Origin: an uncultured Chlorobiaceae bacterium
Lineage (GTDB): Bacteria; Bacteroidota; Chlorobiia; Chlorobiales; Chlorobiaceae
Direction of reading: 5' to 3'
Assembly: GCA_903824295.1 (NCBI GenBank)
Contig: CAIJWE010000130.1
Location: forward strand, 1-63,402
DNA: 63,402 nucleotides
Part shown: positions 29,812-39,775 of the stretch, one piece after another
Position numbering within the stretch: the first letter of the stretch is position 1
Layout: every line of letters starts with the position of its first letter
Made by a program: the position numbers and the translations under genes
The notes under the pieces: model-generated
Database searches by the model: none
Seen by the model: the letters and a program-made list of their open reading frames with translations, nothing else
What the model was told of the DNA's origin: nothing

Positions 29812-31134
29812 TTACCCCCCTACTTCGATCTCGCGCTTCAGGGCTTCACGTTCGATTTCAAGACGCCGGATTTCCCGGTTTATCCGGTCAAGCTCTTCGG
29901 GACTGCTGTCGATTTCAAGGCGAAGACGCGATGAGGCCTCGTCAATCAAGTCAATCGCCTTGTCGGGCAAAAAACGATCGGCAATATAGCGGTTGGAAAG
30001 TTCGGCGGCGGCAACAATGGCCGCATCCTTTATACGCACACCGTGAAGAATCTCATATTACCCCTTGAGGCCGCGGAGAATCGATACGGTATCTTCCACA
30101 CTCGGCTGATCGACCAGGACGGTCTGAAAGCGCCGTTCGAGAGCAGCGTCCTTTTCGATATGCTTGCGGTACTCGTCAAGCGTGGTAGCCCCGATACAGC
30201 GCAGTTCACCGCGAGCAAGCGCAGGCTTGAGGATATTGGCCGCATCCATGGATCCTTCAGCAGACCCGGCACCCACAAGCAGGTGAAGTTCATCAATAAA
30301 AAGAATAATCTCGCCATCGGCCGACTGCACCTCACGCACCACCGCTTTCAGGCGCTCCTCAAACTCTCCACGGAACTTGGCTCCGGCAACAAGCTGGGCA
30401 ATGTCGAGCGCCGCAATCTGCTTGCTTTTAAGGTTTTCAGGCACATCGCCAGCCACAATGCGTTGTGCGATTCCCTCGACCAACGCGGTCTTGCCAACCC
30501 CTGGCTCTCCGATCAGTACCGGATTGTTCTTGGTACGGCGACTAAGAATCTGCAGCACCCTGCGAATCTCCTCATCACGACCGATAACCGGATCAAGTTT
30601 ACCCTTGCGCGCCTGATCATTGAGGTTTCGCGAATATTTTTTCAGTGAATTATAGCTCTCCTCCGCGCTCTGGCTGGTCACGCGCTGAGTCCCACGGATA
30701 GTGGTAAGCACCTTGAGAATAGAGTTACGATTAAATCCCGCATCCTGCAACATCCGAGAAACAGGAACCCCTGCTTCGCTCATGGCAATCAACAGATGTT
30801 CCGAGCTGATATACTCATCCTTCAGACTTTCGGCCTCTTTCAGCGCAACGTCAAAAACCTTGCCAAGATTCTGTGAAAGATACTGTCCCGTAGCCGATGC
30901 TCCAGTGACCTTTGGAATTCGACCGATTTCGCGCTCAAGCGCCGTTTGCAGCATCTCTGACTGAGCCTCGAGCTTCTGCGCTATCTGCACGGCAATACTG
31001 CTGCTGTCATCAAACATAACAGCAAGAAGATGTTCCGGCTCTATCTGCTGATGCTGATGGCTGCCAGCAAGAGACGATGCTGCCTGCAAGGCCTCCTGGG
31101 CCTTCAAGGTAAATTTGTTCGGATCAAACTGCAT
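29812..31134 (-). pseudogene. clpB: Truncated and interrupted clpB
   Basis: Residues 1-358 (31134 to 30058) match the ClpB N-domain and first AAA domain: [13 protein letters not shown] (Walker A), [14 protein letters not shown] (Walker B), and ERRFQTV (Arg finger). A TAA stop follows LRGLKG. The frame continues without a shift into [25 protein letters not shown] and the start of the middle domain, ending at a second TAA at 29812. The second AAA domain is missing. This is therefore in-frame nonsense plus a C-terminal truncation. If translated to the first stop it would be a half-size N+NBD1 protein. Confidence 0.88.
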
Positions 31135-31164
31135 GGTTCTGACTGTTTAGTTAAACGTTCAGGC

Positions 31165-31467
31165 TCAGGACTTGTTGTGCTCTGCAGAAGATGATGATTG
31201 CGGCATGTTCCTTATAAAGGCACCAACCACAAGCCGCAAGATCTGACTGCTCGTCGTCAAAAGCTCAACACTTTTCTCCTGGATGTGTCGCTGGGTATCA
31301 AGTTGCTCCTTGAACTGCTCCACACATGCCGGATCATAATCACCCTCACTGACATAGTCATCAATCACCTCTTCTGCTTGAGCAAATGGCATGTTGAAAA
31401 CCTTCAATCCAAGCTTCGCCTTCTCGAAAGAGTCAAGCGCTTTTCTACCACTGTTTTGCTGCTCCAT
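31165..31467 (-). CDS. Hypothetical protein, Chlorobi type
   Basis: A 100-residue protein without a recognised domain. It is acidic-basic mixed and probably helical (KALDSFEKAKLGLKVFNMP, then DPACVEQFKEQLDTQRHIQEK). The last third has a hydrophobic run (SQILRLVVGAFIRNM), perhaps membrane-associated. It sits between batB and the clpB pseudogene, 30 bases upstream of the latter. A TACATT motif lies about 55 bases before the start. Confidence 0.55.
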   Translation of the reverse strand: MEQQNSGRKALDSFEKAKLGLKVFNMPFAQAEEVIDDYVSEGDYDPACVEQFKEQLDTQRHIQEKSVELLTTSSQILRLVVGAFIRNMPQSSSSAEHNKS

Positions 31468-31586
31468 AACGTCTCTGTTTTTCGTCTGAAAATGAACTGC
31501 TTTTACTTGATTGTAATGGTTAATGTAATAATTTTTTCAACAAGAACTGAGTAATGCCCTCCTTGAGCGACTCGCCGATGAGCCAC

Positions 31587-32612
31587 TTACCTCGGCCTTG
31601 CACCACCTGGCCACGAACATGTTTCAATAAGCAAAAAAACAAGGCCTGCCGCCAGAAAATAGCGATAAAGCGGTTCACGCTCGCCCGGCTCCATCACCCA
31701 GCGGGAGGCCGCCGCAATGCGGTTGATACGATCGGAAACCGCCCCGTAAACAGTCTGCTCTGCCCTGCTATGAACGTAAAATCCACCTGCATCACGGGCC
31801 AGCATCTGCAATGTTTCAGCCCTGAAACTGGTCATCACCACTCTTCCGTTTTCATCACGCTTGACTCCATCCCCGGCCTCTCCTGTGGGAATCACCACAG
31901 GCTGACGCATGCCAACCCCTATGACAAAAAGATGAATACCGGCCTCTTTCAACTGCTGAACCGCTTGCCGTACCTCACCGGTATGATCCTCACCGTCACT
32001 CAGCAGAACCACAATCTTCTCCCCTTTTACCCCTGCCACTGTGCGTTCCGATTGCGGTTCAAGGATGTTCCCTGCAAGCTCAAGAGCGGCATGAAAAGAG
32101 GTTCCCTGCTCCTCAATAAGATCGGGTGACGCCATGCCAAGCAGGGCATCAAAGGCCTCCTTATCAGTCGTGAGCGGGCACTGAACGAGAGGACTGGCGG
32201 CAAAAAGGAGAAGAGCCCTTCGTCCGCCCTTGACCATACGACTGATACTCGAAATCTCCTGCTTCGCCTGCCCGAGACGATCGGGCAGAACATCCCTTGC
32301 TCTCATACTTCGGGAAATATCAAGCATAAAAACGATATCTGCACCTTTGCGCAATACAGGCTGGCCTCCACTGCAAAACCGCGGGCCTGCCATGGCAAAC
32401 AACAACAATGCGATACCACAAAATAGCAACACTTTTTTGAACACCACAACCCTCATTGACACACCTCGCAGCATACCGTCAGCCACAGACGACCCGACAA
32501 CGGCCTCACGTGCCTGACGCAACCTCACGACTCCATAGCCAAAAATCAAGGCAAGAGGCATCAAAAAAAGCAAGCATCCAATATATTCAGGCCTGGCAAA
32601 ACACATGGTCAC
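31587..32612 (-). CDS. BatB-type von Willebrand A membrane protein
   Basis: A 341-residue protein with two N-terminal membrane segments, a VWA domain and a last membrane segment. The metal-ion-dependent adhesion site is intact: DISRSMRARD (DxSxS), with SDGEDH later. Bat proteins belong to the MoxR/aerotolerance clusters, likely helping fold or load metalloproteins or envelope complexes. It follows BatA with a 34-base gap. Confidence 0.85.
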   Translation of the reverse strand: MTMCFARPEYIGCLLFLMPLALIFGYGVVRLRQAREAVVGSSVADGMLRGVSMRVVVFKKVLLFCGIALLLFAMAGPRFCSGGQPVLRKGADIVFMLDISRSMRARDVLPDRLGQAKQEISSISRMVKGGRRALLLFAASPLVQCPLTTDKEAFDALLGMASPDLIEEQGTSFHAALELAGNILEPQSERTVAGVKGEKIVVLLSDGEDHTGEVRQAVQQLKEAGIHLFVIGVGMRQPVVIPTGEAGDGVKRDENGRVVMTSFRAETLQMLARDAGGFYVHSRAEQTVYGAVSDRINRIAAASRWVMEPGEREPLYRYFLAAGLVFLLIETCSWPGGARPR

Positions 32613-32646
32613 ATTCCATGATAATCAACATTTCAATATCCATAAG

Positions 32647-33663
32647 CTATGGAATCCTGAGAAGTCGGGTATTTGACAAAAATGCCTCAAGAAAAAGCAG
32701 CAGAAGCACGAGCAGCAAAAGCTGAAAAAACAATTCTGAACGATGCTCCATAACCGGTCCGGCAAACCTTTTTTTTTCAAGCCGATCTATCGCTCTGATC
32801 GTTTCATCAAATGCTGCCGGATCCTCAACCCTGAAATAGCCACCACCAGTCGTTCGGGCAATTCCCTGAAGCGACTCCTCATCTTTCTGCAAATGAGTAG
32901 TGCTCTCCCCGGATGGATCACGGCCTCCTGCTGCAACGTTAAAACCCGCATCGACGACATAAATTCTGATTCCACTACGGGCGGCAATCCCGGCAGCCGT
33001 GGCGGGCCCAATCTCGCCAGTATTATTTTCACCATCAGTAACAAGAATAAGTACCTTATGCAACGACTCCGATGCTTTGAGCCGGTTGACCGCGATAAGA
33101 ATCGCTGAACCAATTGCGGTACCGTCATCCTGTATTACCCCGGATGAAAGACGGTCAAGCAGCATGGCAAGAACATCATGATCAAGCGTCAACGGACACT
33201 GCGTATACCCCTTTCCCCGAAAGACCACAAGACCAATCCGGTCGTTCGAACGACGCAAAACAAAGCTGCGGGCAACTTCCCGGGCCGCATCAAGGCGGCT
33301 TTTACCGCCAAAATCAGCCTGAAGCATGGATTCCGAAATATCAAGCGCGAGCATCACGTCGATGCCCTTCGATTCGGCTTCCGTCTGACGAAAAAGAAAG
33401 TAAGGGCCCGTAAGCGCCAGAACAGAGAGCACAACAGCGCTCCACCGCAACCATTGCGGCAACTGACGCAACCAGAGACGAGCTTCAAAACCTGAATCCC
33501 GCAACCGCTCAAGAGCAGGAAAAAGGATCGCTGGAGCCCTGTCATGACGTTTCAGCCGAGCCCGTAACCAGACAGAAAAAGCAAAAAGCGGCAGCAGCAA
33601 CAGCCACCAGGGTTCCGTCATTCCAAAGCGAGGCATACGGGCAAACCACTCCAGCATGGGCAT
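32647..33663 (-). CDS. BatA-type von Willebrand A membrane protein
   Basis: A 338-residue protein: two N-terminal membrane segments, then a VWA domain with intact MIDAS (LDISESMLQADF) and TDGENNTGE, then a final hydrophobic segment at the C-terminus. Paralogous to the downstream BatB, it lies in a MoxR-linked cluster. The preceding 235-base gap (33664-33898) shows no gene I can support. Confidence 0.86.
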   Translation of the reverse strand: MPMLEWFARMPRFGMTEPWWLLLLPLFAFSVWLRARLKRHDRAPAILFPALERLRDSGFEARLWLRQLPQWLRWSAVVLSVLALTGPYFLFRQTEAESKGIDVMLALDISESMLQADFGGKSRLDAAREVARSFVLRRSNDRIGLVVFRGKGYTQCPLTLDHDVLAMLLDRLSSGVIQDDGTAIGSAILIAVNRLKASESLHKVLILVTDGENNTGEIGPATAAGIAARSGIRIYVVDAGFNVAAGGRDPSGESTTHLQKDEESLQGIARTTGGGYFRVEDPAAFDETIRAIDRLEKKRFAGPVMEHRSELFFQLLLLVLLLLFLEAFLSNTRLLRIP

Positions 33664-33898
33664 AATTTATTTATCTCAAAAATACAAAATCAGAAGCAAA
33701 CTGGCAGAAACATCAAAAATCTGCAAATCAAAAAAAATACGTTACGCGCTGATTCACTCTTCCTCAGCCAGAAAAAACGCTTCCGGGCTACTGAATGCAG
33801 TATGCTGCAGTATACGTTATTATTATGTTGCAGTCGAATGGCCCCTGCTTTTTTCACGTTACCCTTATCGTGCGCAGTCACTCGTTGAACAATCACTT

Positions 33899-34867
33899 TT
33901 ACCCCTCTGCCTTTGGGACACGGGTGGAGCGAATCACTTCTGAAGCTTTTTTGAGTGACTGACGTGACTCTTCGACATCGGGACGACTGTCGGCAAATTT
34001 GACAAGATCAGCCTGTTTGAGAAGGTTCATGATGCTTTCAAATCCAGCAACACCAATCTTTTTCAAGTCACGTTCAATCTCTTGCGTTACCGCTTCGAGT
34101 GCACTGATGCGGTAGTGGTTTTCAAGAAAGGAGCGCATGATATTACTGAGCTCCTCATAGCATTCGTGCGGAGGCATCCCCGCTGATAGACTTGAACCGA
34201 GTTTTCGGAGCTTCCGCTGGGCAACCTGCCCTGAATCAACCCGCTCAGCACTGTTGCGCACCGTGCGTTTAAGTAAAAAAAGCAGCAGAAGCACCATACC
34301 GGCAACACCAAACACTCCAGCCACAACGCTCATCATCAGAAGAGAGGGAATCGAGGGTTTCAGGGGTGGCTTGAGAGGCCGGAGTTCACGGATGGAGGAG
34401 TCGGTGAGCGCCCGAACAAAGAGCGAAACTGAGGGCGTATAGGGCACTCTTTTTGTTACCCTTCCCTGAAGATCCCTGAACACCACGGTAAAGGGCGGAA
34501 GAGGCTGACGACCACGGCCAAACACGGCAAGCTCAAGCTCGAACTCTTCCGTTCCCGCTCCGGAAATGGGAAACGAAGAGGTGTGTTTTCGCCCGATCAG
34601 CTCAAAAAGGTGCTTGGCAAGGGAGTCACTCAGGCCGAAACCTTCCAGTGCAGCCACCTCTTTTGCTGAATGATGAACCGTAATCAAACAGCGAACACGG
34701 TCGCCGACAAGAGCGCTATCAGGAATAACCTTTACTGTTATCCGGGACGGCACCTCTCTGTCTGCACCGAAAAGTGGAGAAAAGGGCTCCAGAGGGAAGA
34801 GGAAAAGGAGCAGAAAAAGAAGCCACTTTTGAAGCCCGATTTTCTGAAATTCAGAGCTTGCGTTCAC
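33899..34867 (-). CDS. BatD-like membrane protein
   Basis: About 322 residues if started at GTG 34867, overlapping the DUF58 gene by 17 bases; the frame is open to 34969 but that part lies inside the DUF58 gene. A signal-like hydrophobic segment (WLLFLLLFLFPLEPFS) is followed by an immunoglobulin-like BatD domain, a central membrane segment, and a cytoplasmic helical region rich in charged residues (e.g. EAVTQEIERDLKKIGV). It probably partners BatA and BatB. The start codon is an inference. Confidence 0.65.
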   Translation of the reverse strand: MNASSEFQKIGLQKWLLFLLLFLFPLEPFSPLFGADREVPSRITVKVIPDSALVGDRVRCLITVHHSAKEVAALEGFGLSDSLAKHLFELIGRKHTSSFPISGAGTEEFELELAVFGRGRQPLPPFTVVFRDLQGRVTKRVPYTPSVSLFVRALTDSSIRELRPLKPPLKPSIPSLLMMSVVAGVFGVAGMVLLLLFLLKRTVRNSAERVDSGQVAQRKLRKLGSSLSAGMPPHECYEELSNIMRSFLENHYRISALEAVTQEIERDLKKIGVAGFESIMNLLKQADLVKFADSRPDVEESRQSLKKASEVIRSTRVPKAEG

Positions 34868-35759
34868 GATTGCGGAAAAAAGAGTTGAGGTCACCCCGAA
34901 ACGGGCGATCAGTGTCGAGAAAAACCGAGTCGATGCGCATGCGCCGGAGTCGCTGACGGAGCTCATCATGCTGTCTTGATTGCTCCTGCCGATATCGCTC
35001 TATTTCGCGACGGTTGCCGCCATCGATCGTGAGCCGCAGGCCGGTTTCCGGCTCTTCCAGGTCGAGCAGACCGCTGTAAGGAAGCGCTTTGTCGAGTGGG
35101 TCACTGATGTGCACAAGAATAAAATCGTGACGGGTATTGAGCAGCTTCATCCCTTTTTCGTAATCACTGTCGACGAGGTCGGTCAAGAGAAAAATGATCT
35201 CCTGTCGCTTGCGGGTATAACGGATAAAGGAGAGGGCCGCGCCAATATTGGTAGTGCGGCTTCTTGGCTTCAATCGAACAAGCTCTTCAAGAATGACCAG
35301 CACATGATAACGCCCTTTTCGGGGTGGAATATAGGTTTCGACCCGGTCAGTAAAAACGAGAAGTCCAACCTTGTCGTTGTTCTGGAGTGCGCTGAAAGCA
35401 AGCACTGCACTCACTTCAAGGGCAAGATCCTTTTTGCTCTGCTTCCGGCTGCCGAAAAGCATCGATGCAGAGGCGTCAACAACAAGAAGAAGGCTCCGCT
35501 CCCGCTCTTCGGTAAAGAGCTTGACATAGAGCTCGTGCTTTCGGGCGGAGGTATTCCAGTCAATGGAACGAACATCATCACCGTACTGGTATTCGCGGAC
35601 ATTGCTGAATTCGATTCCCTTACCCTTGAACGATGAGTGGTATTCACCGCTGAACAACTCGCTGGCCATGCGCTTCGAGCGAATTTCAACACGCCTTATG
35701 ATATTCTGGAGCTCTTTCAATCGCTCTTCACTCTTTTCCATAGCCCACTCCACGCTCAT
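34851..35759 (-). CDS. DUF58-domain protein
   Basis: A 302-residue soluble protein with the DUF58 signature YGDDVRSIDWNTSARKHELYVKLFTEERER, part of a VWA-like fold carrying VVDASASML. These proteins almost always follow MoxR ATPases, as here (15-base gap), and are thought to be their substrates or adaptors. Confidence 0.9.
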   Translation of the reverse strand: MSVEWAMEKSEERLKELQNIIRRVEIRSKRMASELFSGEYHSSFKGKGIEFSNVREYQYGDDVRSIDWNTSARKHELYVKLFTEERERSLLLVVDASASMLFGSRKQSKKDLALEVSAVLAFSALQNNDKVGLLVFTDRVETYIPPRKGRYHVLVILEELVRLKPRSRTTNIGAALSFIRYTRKRQEIIFLLTDLVDSDYEKGMKLLNTRHDFILVHISDPLDKALPYSGLLDLEEPETGLRLTIDGGNRREIERYRQEQSRQHDELRQRLRRMRIDSVFLDTDRPFRGDLNSFFRNRERKL

Positions 35760-35774
35760 GTTCTGTCGCCAAAA

Positions 35775-36773
35775 TTATGGAACCTGCACATGCTGCAAGA
35801 TCTGCCGGATAATATCGTCAGGTTTGATGTTGTCAGCCTCAGCTTCATATCCCGGTCTTATACGGTGGCGAAGGGTATCGTAAGCGATAGCCTTAACATC
35901 TTCAGGAGTTATATATGGCCGATGCTGTAAAAACGCATGCGCTTTTGCGGCAAGAAGAAGAAATATTGAGGCCCTTGGAGAGGCGCCATACTCTATCATT
36001 GCTTCAAGATTGGCCATGCCGTATTTGGCTGGTTTTCTGGTAGCAACAACAAGGTCAACAATATAGCGTTGCACTCTCGGGTCAACGTAAATTCGATCAA
36101 TCAGTGCCCTTGCTCTGGAAATATCGTGAGGCTGCACAACCGGCATGACCGGCAACTTGCTGGCAATGGTCGCCGATTGCAGCATGATTTCAAGTTCCTC
36201 ATCGTATGAAGGATAATCGACAAGAATCTTCATCATAAAACGGTCAACCTGCGCTTCCGGAAGAATATAGGTACCTTCATGTTCAATCGGGTTCTGGGTC
36301 GCCATCACCATAAAGGGCTCCTGCAAGGGGAATGTCTGACTGCCGATCGTTACCTGATGCTCCTGCATTGCCTCCAGCAGTGCGGACTGCACTTTGGCTG
36401 GTGAACGGTTGATTTCATCGGCAAGGATAACATTGGCAAAAACCGGCCCCTTGCGGGGATAGAACTCCATATCTTTCGGATTGTAAATCATCGTTCCGAT
36501 GAGGTCGGCTGGCAACATATCCGGGGTAAACTGGATGCGCTGGAACTTTAGATTCATTGCGGATGCAAAGGTCCTGATAATAAGCGTTTTGGCAAGTCCA
36601 GGCACACCCTCAAGCAAAATATGGCCATTAACGAGCATGGCAATAAAAATCCTGCTGATCACCTCCTGCTGGCCGATAATCCGTAGCGAAAGCTGTTCCT
36701 GCGCATGTTCGAGAAAACGGGAGGCATCCGTTATCTGCACTCCAAGCTCTTCCAGTTCTACTGCATGCTGCAT
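35775..36773 (-). CDS. MoxR-family AAA+ ATPase
   Basis: A 332-residue AAA+ ATPase. It has the glycine-rich Walker A GVPGLAKTLIIRTF, Walker B VILADEINRSPAKVQSALLEAM, sensor 1 MATQNPIEHEGT, and the C-terminal lid with the RHRIRPGYEAEA motif typical of MoxR. It heads the MoxR-DUF58-BatD-like-BatA-BatB operon, whose products probably act as a chaperone system at the membrane. Confidence 0.93.
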   Translation of the reverse strand: MQHAVELEELGVQITDASRFLEHAQEQLSLRIIGQQEVISRIFIAMLVNGHILLEGVPGLAKTLIIRTFASAMNLKFQRIQFTPDMLPADLIGTMIYNPKDMEFYPRKGPVFANVILADEINRSPAKVQSALLEAMQEHQVTIGSQTFPLQEPFMVMATQNPIEHEGTYILPEAQVDRFMMKILVDYPSYDEELEIMLQSATIASKLPVMPVVQPHDISRARALIDRIYVDPRVQRYIVDLVVATRKPAKYGMANLEAMIEYGASPRASIFLLLAAKAHAFLQHRPYITPEDVKAIAYDTLRHRIRPGYEAEADNIKPDDIIRQILQHVQVP

Positions 36774-36903
36774 GATGCCTCCCCTCTCTTCTGCTTGTTA
36801 TGGAAACCTCTCAATAGTCTGCTGTGTGCGCCAATCCCCTCATCATCGCAGGCCGTAAAATAACCTTTATTTTTTTTGAATCGATTTGCCTCCGGCACGC
36901 TCA

Positions 36904-37131
36904 TCAAGCTTTCTTGAAGAAACCCTTGAAACCAAAAAACACCATGGCTAACCCGCCGACCGTCGCGGGCCATACATAAAGATCGGGGATATAGATGAAG
37001 CTATTGAGAAGACCGAACTCCGGAGCCATGATAAGCATAAGATTTGAACCGAGAAGAATCATAATCACATGGAGTGCGCTTACCTTCTCGCGCGGTTTGC
37101 TATTGTTAACTGGATTGTTAGCTTTGCCCAT
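36904..37131 (-). CDS. Small two-segment membrane protein
   Basis: The ATG at 37131 (MGKANNPVNNSKPREKVS) gives 75 residues. A longer reading exists, but its first 33 residues overlap tsaD upstream DNA. Two hydrophobic segments (LHVIMILLGSNLMLIMAP and VWPATVGGLAMVFFGFKG) are separated by a short loop, ending in basic FFKKA. The family is unknown to me. It is divergent from tsaD with a 23-base gap, so the two may share a promoter region. Confidence 0.6.
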   Translation of the reverse strand: MGKANNPVNNSKPREKVSALHVIMILLGSNLMLIMAPEFGLLNSFIYIPDLYVWPATVGGLAMVFFGFKGFFKKA

Positions 37132-37154
37132 AGTTCTACAGAAAAAATTATACC

Positions 37155-38216
37155 ATGAATATTTTAGGCATTGAAACCAGTTGTGACGAAACATCCGCAG
37201 CAATGCTTTGCCACGGAGAGGTACGCTCAAATGTGGTCAGTTCACAACGCTGCCACACACTTTTCGGCGGCGTAGTGCCGGAACTGGCTTCACGAGAACA
37301 CGAACGGCTTATTGTTGCAATTGTGGAGGCTGCCGTAACAGAGTCTAATATACGAAAAAATGAACTTGATGTCATAGCGGCGACTGCCGGGCCGGGATTA
37401 ATCGGTGCCGTCATGGTAGGCCTCTGTTTTGCCCAAGGCATGGCATACGCTCTCAAAATCCCTTTTGTTCCGGTCAATCACATTGAAGCCCATATCTTCT
37501 CGCCCTTTATTAACGAGGGCTCGTCTTATCCCCCCCCTGAAGGAAGATTTGTTTCGTTGACGGTTTCCGGTGGCCACACCCTTCTCTCTCTGGTAGAGCA
37601 GGATCTCTCCTACAGGGTTATTGGCCGGACACTTGACGATGCTGCCGGAGAGGCATTCGACAAAACCGGCAAGATGCTCGGCCTCCCCTACCCGGCAGGT
37701 CCGGTGATTGACAAGCTGGCAATGAGTGGAAATCCAGCCTTCCACCTCTTCCCGCGGGCGCTCACCTCTGCGTCACAGAGCAGTAAAAATTATCATGGAA
37801 ATTTTGATTTCAGCTTTTCAGGCCTGAAAACATCTGTGCTCACCTGGCTGCAGAAACAGAGTGCGGAATATATTGAAGCGCATAAGGCAGATATTGCCGC
37901 ATCAATCCAATCGGCCATCGTCAGCGTACTGGTAGAAAAAACCATTGCCGCAGCACGCAGCCAGAGAATCAAGGCGGTGTCAATGGCTGGAGGAGTGAGT
38001 GCTAATTCGGCATTGAGAAACGCAATGAAAACGGCTTGCGATAAAGCTGGCATCACGCTGCATGTTCCCGCCGCCGTCTACTCAACCGATAACGCAGCCA
38101 TGATCGCCACTCTTGCCAGCCTGAAACTCTCCCGAGGCATGAGAGCTGAATGCCGTTATAATATTGCGCCTTACGCAAGCTTTACCGCCGGAGCCCGCAA
38201 GGCGGGATTGAAATAG
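37155..38216 (+). CDS. tsaD: tRNA threonylcarbamoyladenosine synthase TsaD
   Basis: A 353-residue ASKHA-fold protein with the metal-binding motif [10 protein letters not shown], the phosphate loops SGGHT and STDNAAM, and an N-terminal [12 protein letters not shown]. It transfers the threonylcarbamoyl group to A37 of ANN-reading tRNAs with TsaB and TsaE. It may be divergently transcribed with the small membrane protein. Confidence 0.97.
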   Translation: MNILGIETSCDETSAAMLCHGEVRSNVVSSQRCHTLFGGVVPELASREHERLIVAIVEAAVTESNIRKNELDVIAATAGPGLIGAVMVGLCFAQGMAYALKIPFVPVNHIEAHIFSPFINEGSSYPPPEGRFVSLTVSGGHTLLSLVEQDLSYRVIGRTLDDAAGEAFDKTGKMLGLPYPAGPVIDKLAMSGNPAFHLFPRALTSASQSSKNYHGNFDFSFSGLKTSVLTWLQKQSAEYIEAHKADIAASIQSAIVSVLVEKTIAAARSQRIKAVSMAGGVSANSALRNAMKTACDKAGITLHVPAAVYSTDNAAMIATLASLKLSRGMRAECRYNIAPYASFTAGARKAGLK

Positions 38217-38236
38217 TGCCATAAATACATTACATT
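38208..38236 (+). promoter_or_regulatory. Candidate promoter for yajC
   Basis: TTGAAA (38208-38213), overlapping the tsaD stop, and TACATT (38231-38236) are separated by exactly 17 bases, 50 bases before the yajC start. A near-palindromic TTACATTGT overlaps the -10. It matches the pattern seen upstream of rpmJ and rpsL. Sequence reading only. Confidence 0.5.
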
Positions 38237-38285
38237 GTTGCTCTCAAAAAAATCAGCTACGTTTTTTTAATATTACGATACCGCC

Positions 38286-38642
38286 ATGTTCAATACGCTA
38301 CTCTCACTGTTTCTCTTTGCGCCTCCTGTTGCAGGCCAGGCGGCACCGAATCCGCTTATTCAAATTGTACCGCTGGTACTTATCTTTGTTGTATTTTACT
38401 TCTTCATGATCCGTCCCCAGCAGAAAAAGCAGAAGGATCGCGAAAAAGTGCTCGATAGCCTGAAAAGAGGCGACAAGGTTATCACCATAGGCGGAGCCCA
38501 TGGGACTGTTGCCGGAATCGATACGGAGAAAAAAACCGTGCTTGTTCAGGTCAATGATTCCACAAAAATCACTTTTGACCGCACCGCCATTGCCAATATT
38601 GAAAAACAGGAAACTGGCGACAAACTTTCGACCAAGGAATAA
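38286..38642 (+). CDS. yajC: Preprotein translocase subunit YajC
   Basis: A 118-residue protein with one membrane segment ([21 protein letters not shown]), the RPQQK signature, and the C-terminal soluble domain ([17 protein letters not shown]). YajC associates with SecDF and SecYEG. It begins 70 bases after tsaD and ends 8 bases before carA. Confidence 0.95.
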   Translation: MFNTLLSLFLFAPPVAGQAAPNPLIQIVPLVLIFVVFYFFMIRPQQKKQKDREKVLDSLKRGDKVITIGGAHGTVAGIDTEKKTVLVQVNDSTKITFDRTAIANIEKQETGDKLSTKE

Positions 38643-38650
38643 GAAGTATC

Positions 38651-39775
38651 ATGCAACCAGCAGCAGCAAAATTGGTACTGGAAAACGGATCTGTCTATAA
38701 TGGAACAGCATTCGGCCACATCGGGGAAACAACCGGTGAAGTGGTTTTCAATACATCGCATACCGGATACCAGGAAATTCTCACCGACCCCTCTTATGCC
38801 GGCCAGATGGTGATGATGACCTATCCACTTATCGGGAACTACGGTATCAATCCGACTGATAACGAATCGGATAAAATATGGGCTTCGGCCTTTATTGTTC
38901 ATGAAGTATCGCGCATCCACAGCAACTTCGAGGCAACAGAGAGTCTTGACTCTTGCCTCAAGAGAGCTGGAGTCATGGGCCTTGCCGGTATTGATACCCG
39001 GAAGCTTGTGCGCGAAATCCGTGAAAAGGGCGCCATGAGAGGCGTCATCTCCGCTCTTGAAACCAATGAGGAGACTCTGAGGGAAAAGGCCTTTCAAAGC
39101 CCTGAAATGAGTGGCCGCGACCTGGTCAAAACCGTTACAACCAGCGAAAATTATTCTCTGGAAAAGGAGCATGCCCGGTACCATGTCGCAGCATTCGACT
39201 ACGGCATCAAAACAAATATTCTGCGTATGCTGCAGGATGCTGGATGCCGGGTGACCGTCCTGAATGCCGGAACAACGGCCGATGAGGTGATACAACTGAA
39301 TCCTGATGGCATTTTTCTTTCGAACGGCCCTGGTGATCCCTCGGCTGTTGATTATGCCATTGAGACCATCAAGCAGCTTGTTGACTATAACCGCACAACC
39401 AGGCCACTGCCGATCTTCGGTATCTGCCTCGGCCACCAACTGCTCTCTCTGGCTTTCGGTGCGACAACCTACAAACTGAAATTCGGTCATCACGGCAGCA
39501 ATCACCCGGTTAAAAATCTTGCAAGCAGGAAGATCGAGATAACATCACAGAACCACGGATTTGCGGTCGAGATGAAATCACTGCCTGAAGAGCTTGAAAT
39601 GACCCATCTCAACCTCTACGATACGACCGTTGAGGGAGTCCGTCACAAAAATCTTCCCTGTTTTTCGGTACAGTACCACCCGGAAGCGGCACCAGGACCG
39701 CACGATTCGCACTACCTCTTTGAAGAGTTCACCTCACTTATGGATTTAACTCAACCCATTATTCCTACGAGATGA
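38651..39775 (+). CDS. carA: Carbamoyl-phosphate synthase small subunit
   Basis: A 374-residue glutamine amidotransferase. The catalytic Cys lies in [15 protein letters not shown], and the His and Glu of the triad in the [15 protein letters not shown] region near the end. The N-terminal domain ([23 protein letters not shown]) is typical. It makes ammonia for carbamoyl phosphate, feeding arginine and pyrimidine synthesis. The carB gene is not nearby; the next gene starts inside its stop codon (ATGA). Confidence 0.97.
   Translation: MQPAAAKLVLENGSVYNGTAFGHIGETTGEVVFNTSHTGYQEILTDPSYAGQMVMMTYPLIGNYGINPTDNESDKIWASAFIVHEVSRIHSNFEATESLDSCLKRAGVMGLAGIDTRKLVREIREKGAMRGVISALETNEETLREKAFQSPEMSGRDLVKTVTTSENYSLEKEHARYHVAAFDYGIKTNILRMLQDAGCRVTVLNAGTTADEVIQLNPDGIFLSNGPGDPSAVDYAIETIKQLVDYNRTTRPLPIFGICLGHQLLSLAFGATTYKLKFGHHGSNHPVKNLASRKIEITSQNHGFAVEMKSLPEELEMTHLNLYDTTVEGVRHKNLPCFSVQYHPEAAPGPHDSHYLFEEFTSLMDLTQPIIPTR

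Noticed and set aside
30040-30060. Frameshift in clpB
   Set aside because: Counting codons shows the frame is unchanged across the stop (seven codons from TAA to the GTG of VRIKD), so it is a nonsense codon rather than an indel.
33690-33896. A 68-codon frame between the BatD-like gene and batA
   Set aside because: No start signal, no family resemblance and an arbitrary composition; treated as non-coding.
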